From IMG/VR virus record IMGVR_UViG_3300006754_000098, positions 1 through 29,614 of that record: a stretch of 29,614 nt of DNA; one strand, 5' to 3'. The notes under the pieces are model-generated. The model was not told the origin of the DNA. It worked only from the letters and a program-made list of their open reading frames with translations, and did no database searches. A program made the position numbers and the translations under genes. Source of the stretch: a virus. Shown in pieces: positions 15,646 through 23,301 of this stretch. Numbering within the stretch: position 1 is the first letter of the stretch; each line of letters opens with the position of its first letter.

Positions 15646-15696
15646 GAAAGGAGAAACACCTTTCGTTAATTGACCTAATATACTATAAGGAGAAAC
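15646..15696 (+). promoter_or_regulatory. Leader with duplicated Shine-Dalgarno and small hairpin
   Basis: AAGGAGAAACA occurs twice (about 15648-15658 and 15686-15696). The first copy lies in a hairpin, GAAAGG (15646-15651) with CCTTTC (15659-15664), and has no ATG behind it. The second serves ATG 15702. This may be a translational control leader or a remnant of a duplication. Confidence 0.4.
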
Positions 15697-15701
15697 ATAT
15701 T

Positions 15702-16187
15702 ATGGGAACTAAAAGAGTAGGTTGGGCTAGAATTAAGAGCCTGATTAACGAAAACACAAATGCATTAAAAATTCAAAGAAATCCGATTAAAGTAATTACT
15801 ACTGATACGGTTTTAACAGCTGCCGATAGCGGCAAAATAATCTTTTTAGATGCGAACGACATCGAGGTTACATTGCCCCACTCAGTTTCACTGGGAATGA
15901 ACTTCAGAGTTATTATGGCGGATAATTACGACACCGCAGCTTCTACAGTAACTTCTTCCGCTGACTCAGTAACATATTTTCGGGGTGCTATTTCCACTTC
16001 TACATCCGATCACCTTCCTGGTGCAAATCCAGTTGCCGGAACGAGTGATAATTATTTGGGAGCATCTTTTGGTGCTACTTCTATTGCCGGTGATTGGATA
16101 GAGTTTATTGGTGGTGACAGTAATACTAATTCATGGTTTGTTAGTGGACATGTCTCGGCGTCAAATGGCGTCACGTTCTCTGTTTAA
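15702..16187 (+). CDS. Small capsid-associated beta-rich protein, 161 aa
   Basis: It begins MGTKRVGWARIKSLINENTNAL (a helix with basic residues), then strands in VITTDTVLTAADSGKIIFLDANDIEVTLPHSVSLGMNFRVIMADNY and TSIAGDWIEFIGGDSNTNSWFVSGHV. I recall this form, with the MGTKRVG start and the tandem strand region, in the gene after gp23 in other T4-like marine phages. A head decoration or minor capsid role is the natural inference, but there is no proof. It sits alone between two terminators, with its own upstream element, so it may be expressed separately and strongly. Confidence 0.78.
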   Translation: MGTKRVGWARIKSLINENTNALKIQRNPIKVITTDTVLTAADSGKIIFLDANDIEVTLPHSVSLGMNFRVIMADNYDTAASTVTSSADSVTYFRGAISTSTSDHLPGANPVAGTSDNYLGASFGATSIAGDWIEFIGGDSNTNSWFVSGHVSASNGVTFSV

Positions 16188-16215
16188 TTACTTAGTTTTA
16201 CATTTTTGATTAATT

Positions 16216-16244
16216 GCCCCCTTTCTTTGATCGGGGGTTTTTTT
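16216..16244 (+). terminator. Rho-independent terminator
   Basis: CCCCC (16217-16221) pairs with GGGGG (16233-16237), with a possible extra G-T pair at the base, followed by seven T. It separates the gene at 15702 from the one at 16284. Confidence 0.8.
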
Positions 16245-16253
16245 ATTTAAAAT

Positions 16254-16262
16254 ACTATTTAT
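16254..16262 (+). promoter_or_regulatory. ACTATTTAT element after second terminator
   Basis: An exact copy nine bases after the terminator T-run and 21 before ATG 16284. Upstream TTAAAATACTATT resembles the extended T4 late promoter TATAAATACTATT. There is no room for an independent -35 box outside the terminator. Confidence 0.48.
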
Positions 16263-16283
16263 TGTGAAAAAAGGGAGGTACTT

Positions 16284-16715
16284 ATGGGTAAGAAAAGAAG
16301 AATGACACATTCAGGAAAATTTAAAAATAAACTTTCCTCACACCCAAGAACAAAAATAATAAAAACAAGTTCCAGCTCAGTAAATGAATCGTTAAATGTG
16401 TTGGTTGAATCACCGGCAGACAGTGTTGAAATTAGTTTAGCTTCTCCGGTGTTCGAAGCGGTTGAAGTGCCAAAGACACAAGAACCTTTTCCACAATTAG
16501 TTGTCGCTGCCCAGCCAGAGCCAGTTGCTGTCCAGCCAGAGCCAGAGCCAGTTGCTGTCCAGCCAGAGCCAGTTGTTAAAAAACAGACTCGTGCAACAGC
16601 TAAAAAGTCTAATACTAGGAAAAAGCCCTATAGTTCTAGAACTAAGAAAAGAAGAGCAGCTTCTAGATCTAGGACTAGCTCTTCAGAAAGAGTAAGTCAA
16701 TCAAAGAACAATTAG
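16284..16715 (+). CDS. Basic/low-complexity protein with Lys/Arg/Ser tail, 143 aa
   Basis: Residues 1-28 are basic (MGKKRRMTHSGKFKNKL). The middle is acidic to neutral, with VAVQPEPEP-type repeats (about 16511-16576). The C-terminus from residue 99 is strongly basic (KKQTRATAKKSNTRKKPYSS, then RTKKRRAASRSRTSSS), like histone tails or SR-rich nucleic-acid-binding proteins. A role in binding packaged DNA or RNA is a reasonable guess, but unproven. MTHSGKF-type starts occur in other phage proteins I recall. It has GGGAGG at 16273 as its ribosome site. No structured domain is visible. Confidence 0.72.
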   Translation: MGKKRRMTHSGKFKNKLSSHPRTKIIKTSSSSVNESLNVLVESPADSVEISLASPVFEAVEVPKTQEPFPQLVVAAQPEPVAVQPEPEPVAVQPEPVVKKQTRATAKKSNTRKKPYSSRTKKRRAASRSRTSSSERVSQSKNN

Positions 16716-16733
16716 CCTTTTGTTGAAAGCTTA

Positions 16734-16742
16734 ACTATTTAT
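16734..16742 (+). promoter_or_regulatory. ACTATTTAT element upstream of neck genes
   Basis: An exact copy, 19 bases before ATG 16762 and only two bases before the AGAGGAGA ribosome site. If it were a -10 box the message would start inside the ribosome site. It may instead be at the start of the RNA or part of the leader. Confidence 0.42.
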
Positions 16743-16761
16743 TTAGAGGAGATTTAAATGA

Positions 16762-18015
16762 ATGGCTCTACCAATACTAAGACCGTCTAGTCAGACTAGC
16801 GCAATAACACTACCTTCTGGAAGTTCTCCTAGTGACGTATCTGCTGCAGAGTTGCCTTTTGGGATATATCAGTCAGATTCATATTTTTTATCTGGAGCGG
16901 CTGGCCAGGTTGCGTATACATACAAAAAATTTGGTGGTGATATATTAGACATAGAGATAACAAAAGAACAAGTTTATGCAGCGTATGAAGAGTCTGTTCT
17001 AGAATATTCATATATTGTCAACATTCATCAAGCAAAAAATGTTCTTGGAGATGTGTTTGGAGATACTACAGGGACATTCAACCACGATGGCAGTACAATA
17101 ACCGGTCCAGCAAATGTTAGTTTAAAATTTCCAAAGATTACTTTTTCATATGCCAAAAGAGTGTCTGAAAGAGTTGCAACTGAAGCGAACATTGGGGGCA
17201 ATGTTAGAATTCATTCTGCTTCTTTTACTACAGCTGTAAACCAGCAAGATTATGATTTGCAAAATATTATATCATCATCAGCAGCAACAGATACGGGTGT
17301 TCCTTATTATGGTTTGGTGGGGGATAAAAAGATTTATGTTCAAAGAGTGTACCATAAAACTCCCCATGCGATGTGGAGGTTTTATGGCTACTATGGTGGT
17401 TTAAACACTGTTGGAGATTTGGCTAGCTATGGTCAATTTGCTGATGATTCAACATTTGAAGTGATACCTCCATTTCAAAATAAACTTCAAGCTATGGCGT
17501 TTGAGGATGCTATATATACACGAAATTCTCATTATTCTTACGAGATCAAAAATAATAAATTAAGATTATTCCCCGCTCCTGTTGGAAATAGTCCATCACA
17601 ATTTTGGATTGAATTTTATATCAGAGAAAATGCCTGGGAAGAATCATCAGGTCCAAAAAGTGGAATTGATGGTATTAATAACATGAACACTCTTCCGTTT
17701 AGTAATTTACCGTATCAAAATATAAATTCAATTGGTAAGCAGTGGATTAGAAGGTTTGCTTTAAGCTTATCCAAGGAGATGTTAGGACAAGTTCGTAGCA
17801 AGTTTGGCTCCATCCCCATCCCTGGGGAGGCGGTTAATTTAAATGGCGATGCGTTACTTACACAAGCCAAAGAGGAACAAGATAAATTAAGAGAAGAACT
17901 TAAAACCGTCTTAGATGAATTAACTTATAGTAAAATGGCAGAAAATGATGCTAGTTTTATGGAGAGTACAAGCAAGATTCTATCTAAAATACCAAATCCG
18001 ATTATTGTGGGGTAA
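16762..18015 (+). CDS. Neck/head-completion protein (gp13-like)
   Basis: 417 aa. The N-terminal region is Ser/Pro-rich, then DILDIEITKEQVYAAYEESVLEYSYIVN suggests the helical connector part. Later WIRRFALSLSKEMLGQVRSKFGSIPIPGEAVNLNGDALLTQAKEEQDKLREEL (about 329-382) is the most diagnostic part and is shared with neck proteins of T4-like marine phages, by recollection. It probably sits under the portal and closes the head. ATG 16762 is chosen as the start; an ATG four bases earlier (16758) has a short out-of-frame run ending at TAG. gp13 is my best equivalent from position and motifs, but divergence is large. Confidence 0.65.
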   Translation: MALPILRPSSQTSAITLPSGSSPSDVSAAELPFGIYQSDSYFLSGAAGQVAYTYKKFGGDILDIEITKEQVYAAYEESVLEYSYIVNIHQAKNVLGDVFGDTTGTFNHDGSTITGPANVSLKFPKITFSYAKRVSERVATEANIGGNVRIHSASFTTAVNQQDYDLQNIISSSAATDTGVPYYGLVGDKKIYVQRVYHKTPHAMWRFYGYYGGLNTVGDLASYGQFADDSTFEVIPPFQNKLQAMAFEDAIYTRNSHYSYEIKNNKLRLFPAPVGNSPSQFWIEFYIRENAWEESSGPKSGIDGINNMNTLPFSNLPYQNINSIGKQWIRRFALSLSKEMLGQVRSKFGSIPIPGEAVNLNGDALLTQAKEEQDKLREELKTVLDELTYSKMAENDASFMESTSKILSKIPNPIIVG

Positions 18016-18022
18016 AATATAA

Positions 18023-18517
18023 ATGGCAGATCGTGAAAATAAATGGACACAACCCACACAACCTCCTCCCCCATTGTTTGTGGGAAAAAAAGAACGTGAT
18101 TTGGTTAAACAAGTCAATGATGAATTAATAGAGAGAGTCATAGGGCAACAAATAGCTTATTATCCCATAAGCATTGAACATACTAATTTTCATTCTTTAT
18201 ATGGCGAAGCTATCCAAAAAACATTTTTGCCCCCTGTACGAGTCTATGCTCTAATAATGTGGGAGGGAGAACAAACTACAAATACTGATTTTGGTATAGA
18301 TAGAAGACCTTCTATTATAATTCATTTTCACAAACGTAGGTTAACAGAAGATCAAGATTTGTTTGTCAGAGAAGGTGATTTTGTGTTGTATGGAGAACAA
18401 TTTTATGAAATAGCAACTCTCAATGAACCAAAAGAACTGTTTGGACAAGTAGATCATAAAATGGAAATAGAAGCCAAGTGCATTAAGGCTCGTGAGGGAA
18501 CGTTCAATGCCAAGTAA
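18023..18517 (+). CDS. Neck protein (gp14-like, divergent)
   Basis: 164 aa. It begins with a Pro-rich stretch (TQPTQPPPPLFVGKKERDLV), then LIERVIGQQIAYYPISIEHTNFHSLYGEAI, DFGIDRRPSIIIHFHKRRLTEDQDLFVREGDFVLYGEQFYEI and a C-terminal KCIKAREGTF. I recall this family in the neck region of marine myophages, where it is equated with gp14. It is shorter than T4 gp14 (256 aa). It lies seven bases after the gp13-like gene and overlaps the next start. A role as neck or head-closure protein is inferred from position and recollection. Confidence 0.6.
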   Translation: MADRENKWTQPTQPPPPLFVGKKERDLVKQVNDELIERVIGQQIAYYPISIEHTNFHSLYGEAIQKTFLPPVRVYALIMWEGEQTTNTDFGIDRRPSIIIHFHKRRLTEDQDLFVREGDFVLYGEQFYEIATLNEPKELFGQVDHKMEIEAKCIKAREGTFNAK

Positions 18518-19418
18518 AGAATATGGACAAGAATACCAACCATCGACATTAGAAAATGTAGATTTTGCTTTTTATGACTGGATCGATAAAAGAATGGATA
18601 TTTTTACTACAACTCATGATGGATTTAAAAAAATACCAATCATTTGGTCTTCACCAGAACGAGCTTTTCAAATTAAAAATACTAAAGAATTTAGGGATTC
18701 GAAGGGAACCTTAATTTTGCCCTTGATAACAGTTGAAAGAGTTAGTGTGGAAAAAAACCCTGAAAGTAAAGGCACTTATTGGGGTAATGTACCTCCTATA
18801 GATAATATACGCGGAGGCAGCATAACAATAGCTAAAAAAATTAATGTAGAAAAGACACGCAACTACCGCAGATCAGACTCTAGGAGAGCAAGCGGAGGTT
18901 CAGCAGATATAGGACATCAACAAGACAATTTTCCAACGAATCGTGCTAAGTCGGCATCAGTTTTATATGGCGGAAAGAACCCACCTGAAGCCGGAAAGAC
19001 AATCGTTTATAATGTTATGACAGTTCCTATGCCTGTTTATATTGATGTTGTCTATAAAGTGAATATTATGACTAACTATCAACAACAAATGAATGAAATT
19101 ATAGCTCCTTTTATAACAAGACCAGGAGGAATAAACTATCAATATATTAACAAAAATGGTCACCGTTATGAAGCATTTATACAGCCGCAGTTTGCTTTTG
19201 AAAATAACATTTCTTCCATGGACGTTGAAGAAAGATTGTATAAAACTTCACTTGATATAAAGGTGTTAGCGTATCTTATTGGAAGTGACAAAAATCAAAT
19301 TAGGCCAAAAATTGCAGTTAGAGAAACTGTTGCTAAAGTTAAATTACCACGTGAAAAAGTTATTTTTGGAGACATTCCAGAACACAATGATCCTAATACA
19401 ACCTTTTATAAGGAATAA
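18507..19418 (+). CDS. Tail terminator/sheath stabiliser (gp15-like)
   Basis: 303 aa from ATG 18507, which sits behind GAGGGA at 18494. A GTG at 18492 would add only five residues and lies on that ribosome site. Key parts are VDFAFYDWIDKRMD, IPIIWSSPERAFQIKN, ILPLITVERVSVEKN and PMPVYIDVVYKVNIMTNYQQ then QMNEIIAPF, a beta-alpha pattern shared with gp15/gp3-type tail terminators. It probably caps the tail tube/sheath for head joining. It overlaps the upstream gene by 11 bases and ends before a 90-base gap. The assignment is by motif and position and is not certain. Confidence 0.68.
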   Translation: MPSKEYGQEYQPSTLENVDFAFYDWIDKRMDIFTTTHDGFKKIPIIWSSPERAFQIKNTKEFRDSKGTLILPLITVERVSVEKNPESKGTYWGNVPPIDNIRGGSITIAKKINVEKTRNYRRSDSRRASGGSADIGHQQDNFPTNRAKSASVLYGGKNPPEAGKTIVYNVMTVPMPVYIDVVYKVNIMTNYQQQMNEIIAPFITRPGGINYQYINKNGHRYEAFIQPQFAFENNISSMDVEERLYKTSLDIKVLAYLIGSDKNQIRPKIAVRETVAKVKLPREKVIFGDIPEHNDPNTTFYKE

Positions 19419-19441
19419 AATGGATTTTCAATCTTAGAGCA

Positions 19442-19450
19442 ACTATTTAC
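19442..19450 (+). promoter_or_regulatory. ACTATTTAC element (one-base variant) before sheath gene
   Basis: It matches the recurrent element at eight of nine bases, 58 bases before ATG 19509 in the 90-base gap, with AAAAGGAG behind it. A similar TTAACTATTTAC also occurs inside terL (about 4002), so a one-mismatch copy is weak evidence. Confidence 0.28.
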
Positions 19451-19508
19451 TACAGAAAACAAGAAATACGTATTCCATTTTATAGGTTAAAAAAAAGGAG
19501 AAATACAG

Positions 19509-22484
19509 ATGTCAGTTGATAAGTTTAAATTTGTTTCACCGGGTGTTTTTGTTAATGAGATTGATAATTCACAGAAACCGGATATTGCGGGGGCGATGGG
19601 ACCTCTTATTATTGGACGAGCCCGCCGTGGACCAGCCATGCGCCCGGTAAGAGTTAGTTCAATGTCTGAATTCGTTGAAATATTTGGTAATCCCGTCCCA
19701 GGCGGCGTCGGCGGCGATTTATGGCGCAATGGAAACCTTGCTGGACCCACCTATGGCGCGTACGCTGCGCAGGCTTGGCTACAGAACAATAGTCCAGTAA
19801 CCTATATCAGACTGTTGGGGGATCAACACGCTCAAGCTACTACCGACGGTGAGGCGGGCTGGAATTTCGACAAGTCTCCCAAAACCGATGTAAGTCTTAA
19901 TGGTGGTGCGTATGGGTTGTTTGTTCTAGAATCTGGATCATGGCACTTGGGAGATCGCAGCACCGCCACTCTGGCGGGGATGAATGCCGTAACTGGTACT
20001 CTTGGAGCCATTTTTTATGTAAAAGATGGTGCCGTTAGACTCAGTGGATCGTTAGTCGCGACTGATGCGGCAACCACCGCATCTATAGATGCTTTTGTTG
20101 AGAGTGACGCAAGTGGACATTTTAAAGTAGAGGTGCTAGGCACCACCGGGGCTGTAACCGAAGCAGCGACAATTTCTTTTAGCAGAAATAATGAAAACTT
20201 TATTAGGCGAGCATTAAACACCAACCCAACCAGATGCAATAGCACTGTTTCGAGCGCAGACGGGTTAAAGACCTATTGGGTTGGAGAAACGTTTGAAAAG
20301 TCTGTTGAAGACCTTGTTTCAACTACTAAAAAGATAGGATTCATTACATGTTTACAAGAAGAGGACAGTGCAGTAGTCGGATCCGACTTCACTTTCGGCA
20401 GTCAGAGAGCACAAACTGGATGGTATTTTGCTCAAAATCTAGGTGCGGCAGCACAATATGATGCTCGAAATATGCAAAAACTCTTTTATCTTGAAGCTCT
20501 AGAATCAGGAGAGTGGGAACAGTCCAATCTTAAGGTATCAATAGGAAGAGTGAAAGCTCCGAACAACCCATCAGCCAACCCGTATGGCTCTTTTGATGTT
20601 GTTATTCGCAATATTAGAGATACGGATGCCACTCCAATGGCTGTTGAGCGATTCTCTAATTGCAATTTAAACCCTTATTCTCCCAATTATCTTGCTAAGA
20701 AAATTGGAGATAAGCACATCACCTGGAGCGATACGGAGAGAAGATATAGAGAGTATGGGAATCACCCCAATATATCAAAGTATATTCGGGTTAGAATGAG
20801 TGGGGATGTTGATCGTGGACTGACAGATCCAGAATTGTTGCCCTTTGGTGTGTATGGACCAACTCGATTCCAGTCTTTTGGGATTGTTTCTGGTAGCGAG
20901 GGGTTTAATGTAACAGATATTGAAAATGTTAATTCAGGTGGCGCGGGTGATACACAAACAACCACAGAATTAGCTAATCGGTTTGTCAAGGCAAATGCAG
21001 GTCCATCCAGCCCAGGACACATCGGCGCCTATGATTACATTTTGGCTCCATCGCTTACACACGAGCAGGACTGGGGGATCCCGACGTCAAACACTCAATT
21101 GACAGCTACAATTCACTTCCCCGCGCTTACATTAAGAGCTTCTAGTGACGATAGCGCTCTTGGCGATCCATCAGATGCTTATTTTGGTGTTGATACGCGA
21201 GAGCGCAATGGTTCAAATATATTTGATAGAGGTGTTGTGGATCTTGTTCGCGCCCACCCTGGAAACGTTGGCAAATCAGGTGCAGTCTCATTAAGCACAG
21301 ATCCAGTAACTAAATATTCATACATTTTCACATTGGATGATTTGGTTGGCGCTTCAGGTTCGTTGGAAAATGCAGTATATACATCTGGCAGCTGCCAGGC
21401 TGGAACTTCTTGGACGGCAATTAGTGGTACTTATAGGCAAATTCTCGATGAGGGTTTCGACTCATATACCACTGTATTGGCTGGAGGGTTTGACGGGTTG
21501 GATGTCCTGGAGAAAGAGCCATTCGGGAATCATGTTCTTGATGAAAACCAGGGTGAATTAACAAACTCCGCTTATTATTCTGTTAAAAAGGCGATTAATG
21601 CAGCTGCAGATCCAGAGGTTGTGGAATATAATTTAATTACCATGCCTGGGATTAGATTACCTGCCTTGACAGATCACTTGATGAACACCGCTGCAGCACG
21701 AGCAGATGCACTAGCTATTATTGATTTAGAAAGCGATGGTGGTTATATTCCTGACACTGAATCTAATGCCGCAGCCTCCGCCCGCGGCGGAAGTGTCACC
21801 ACCACAGTGACAAAATTACGAAATCGTGCAATAAATACAAGCTATGCATGCACCTTCTTCCCATGGGTTCAAATTAGGGACACCATTGAAGGTGGCTTAA
21901 TATGGGTTCCCCCGTCAGTTGTGGCTTTAGGTGCAATGTCTTTCTCTGAGAACCGCTCAGAGCTTTGGTTTGCTCCTGCAGGGTTTACTAGAGGCGGCTT
22001 AAGTCGCGGCGCCGCAGGCATACCTGTCGTGGCTGTAAACCAGCATCTAACTAGCAAAGAAAGGGATAAGCTTTACGATGTGAATATTAACCCGATTGCT
22101 AGCTTTCCAGCTGAAGGGATTGTAATCTTTGGACAGAAGACGCTTCAAGTTACAGCTTCTGCTCTTGATAGAATTAATGTTCGTAGAATGTTAATTTATG
22201 TTAAGAAAACTGTTTCTAGAATGGCGGCTACAATCTTGTTTGATCAAAATGTTGACGCAACGTGGGCGCGTTTCATCGGTAGGGTTAACCCCTTCTTAGC
22301 CTCTGTTAAGTCAAGACTTGGATTGTCTGATTTCAAAGTTATTTTGGATAGGACAACGACAACCCCAGACTTGATTGATAGAAATATTATGTATGCAAAA
22401 GTTTTCCTTAAGCCAACAAAAGCCATTGAGTTTATTGCTCTTGACTTTACCGTTACGGACCAAGGAGCTTCTTTTGCAGATTAA
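19509..22484 (+). CDS. Tail sheath protein (gp18-like), large
   Basis: 991 aa, the contractile sheath. The N-terminus (SPGVFVNEIDNSQKPDIAGA, then MGPLIIGRARRGPAMRPVRV and FVEIFGNPVPGG) and C-terminal core (SFSENRSELWFAPAGFTRGGL, DVNINPIASFPAEGIVIFGQ, then RINVRRMLIYVKKTVS and FLKPTKAIEFIALDFTVTDQG) are the standard sheath pieces. It is far longer than T4 gp18 (659 aa). The excess is in the middle, rich in Gly/Ser/Thr, and probably forms surface domains on the sheath. It is preceded by AAAAGGAG. A 62-base gap then leads to the tube gene. Confidence 0.93.
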   Translation: MSVDKFKFVSPGVFVNEIDNSQKPDIAGAMGPLIIGRARRGPAMRPVRVSSMSEFVEIFGNPVPGGVGGDLWRNGNLAGPTYGAYAAQAWLQNNSPVTYIRLLGDQHAQATTDGEAGWNFDKSPKTDVSLNGGAYGLFVLESGSWHLGDRSTATLAGMNAVTGTLGAIFYVKDGAVRLSGSLVATDAATTASIDAFVESDASGHFKVEVLGTTGAVTEAATISFSRNNENFIRRALNTNPTRCNSTVSSADGLKTYWVGETFEKSVEDLVSTTKKIGFITCLQEEDSAVVGSDFTFGSQRAQTGWYFAQNLGAAAQYDARNMQKLFYLEALESGEWEQSNLKVSIGRVKAPNNPSANPYGSFDVVIRNIRDTDATPMAVERFSNCNLNPYSPNYLAKKIGDKHITWSDTERRYREYGNHPNISKYIRVRMSGDVDRGLTDPELLPFGVYGPTRFQSFGIVSGSEGFNVTDIENVNSGGAGDTQTTTELANRFVKANAGPSSPGHIGAYDYILAPSLTHEQDWGIPTSNTQLTATIHFPALTLRASSDDSALGDPSDAYFGVDTRERNGSNIFDRGVVDLVRAHPGNVGKSGAVSLSTDPVTKYSYIFTLDDLVGASGSLENAVYTSGSCQAGTSWTAISGTYRQILDEGFDSYTTVLAGGFDGLDVLEKEPFGNHVLDENQGELTNSAYYSVKKAINAAADPEVVEYNLITMPGIRLPALTDHLMNTAAARADALAIIDLESDGGYIPDTESNAAASARGGSVTTTVTKLRNRAINTSYACTFFPWVQIRDTIEGGLIWVPPSVVALGAMSFSENRSELWFAPAGFTRGGLSRGAAGIPVVAVNQHLTSKERDKLYDVNINPIASFPAEGIVIFGQKTLQVTASALDRINVRRMLIYVKKTVSRMAATILFDQNVDATWARFIGRVNPFLASVKSRLGLSDFKVILDRTTTTPDLIDRNIMYAKVFLKPTKAIEFIALDFTVTDQGASFAD

Positions 22485-22506
22485 TTAGGATTTTTTAAAA
22501 AAACTG

Positions 22507-22520
22507 ACTAATTATAAATG
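22507..22520 (+). promoter_or_regulatory. Possible late promoter before tail tube gene
   Basis: ACTAATTAT (22507-22515, one mismatch to the recurrent element) overlaps TATAAATG (22513-22520), a seven-of-eight match to the T4 late box TATAAATA on the + strand. It lies 26 bases before ATG 22547. Confidence 0.33.
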
Positions 22521-22546
22521 TGAGTTAATTAAAGGAGATTAGAACT

Positions 22547-23230
22547 ATGGCAGGCAGTAATAGCACACCATTTTGGGCAGACGCATTCACTGAACCAAAA
22601 AGAAAATATAAATTTCTTTTTGAGTTAACTGGAGATACAGAAAAAATAGAACCATTTCTTGTTAAAACGGCTAAAAAGCCTTCATGGGAAGTGGGAGAAG
22701 CAGAGCACCATTTTTTAAATCATACTTTTTATTATCCTGGTAAAGTTAAGTGGAGCGAGATGGAGATAACTGTAGTAGATCCCACCGACGTGGTTGCTCG
22801 TTTGGTGAAGATATTAGTACAAACAGGCTATCCACTTCCGTTGAAATCGGAGAACTTCAAAGCCATGGCACACACTGGTTTGACCTATGAACAGGCGATA
22901 GCGACAACAGTTTCTAAAGCTAGAGGTGTGGGTGCGGTAGGTAATGTAAAGTTAACACAAATGGCACCAGCAATGAAAGTCCCAGAACCTAGAAGCTTTG
23001 CCGAAGGGCAAGACCACATCGCTGAACAGTGGACTTTGCACAATGCTTGGATGAAAAATGTTGATTTTGGTGATTTAAGTTATGAAGACGAGGGCATGTC
23101 AGAAATAACCATGACTATTCGCTATGATTGGGCTACATTAACCGGTGGTAAAGCAGCAAGCATCTCGTGGGCCTCGGGGGGAGGAGGCCCCACCACCGTC
23201 GGCACTCAGGCTGCGAGCAAGATCCTCTGA
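22547..23230 (+). CDS. Tail tube protein (gp19-like)
   Basis: 227 aa. FWADAFTEPKRKYKFLFELTG, VKTAKKPSWEVGEAEHHFLNH, FYYPGKVKWSEMEITVVDP and SEITMTIRYDWATL form the beta-barrel inner tube of contractile tails. It is longer than T4 gp19 (163 aa), mostly through a central insert (about 90-160) and a Gly/Ser-rich C-terminal tail. That tail is encoded by strikingly GC-rich DNA with a 7-bp hairpin (23169-23175 with 23184-23190), unlike the rest of the gene. Its Shine-Dalgarno is AAAGGAGA at 22531. Paired with the sheath gene upstream, this assignment is secure. Confidence 0.9.
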   Translation: MAGSNSTPFWADAFTEPKRKYKFLFELTGDTEKIEPFLVKTAKKPSWEVGEAEHHFLNHTFYYPGKVKWSEMEITVVDPTDVVARLVKILVQTGYPLPLKSENFKAMAHTGLTYEQAIATTVSKARGVGAVGNVKLTQMAPAMKVPEPRSFAEGQDHIAEQWTLHNAWMKNVDFGDLSYEDEGMSEITMTIRYDWATLTGGKAASISWASGGGGPTTVGTQAASKIL

Positions 23231-23301
23231 GGCTGACTCGACACCAGGCTAATATTAAAAATATATTTAAAATAATAACCTACTTATTCTAGAGGTGTTT
23301 A

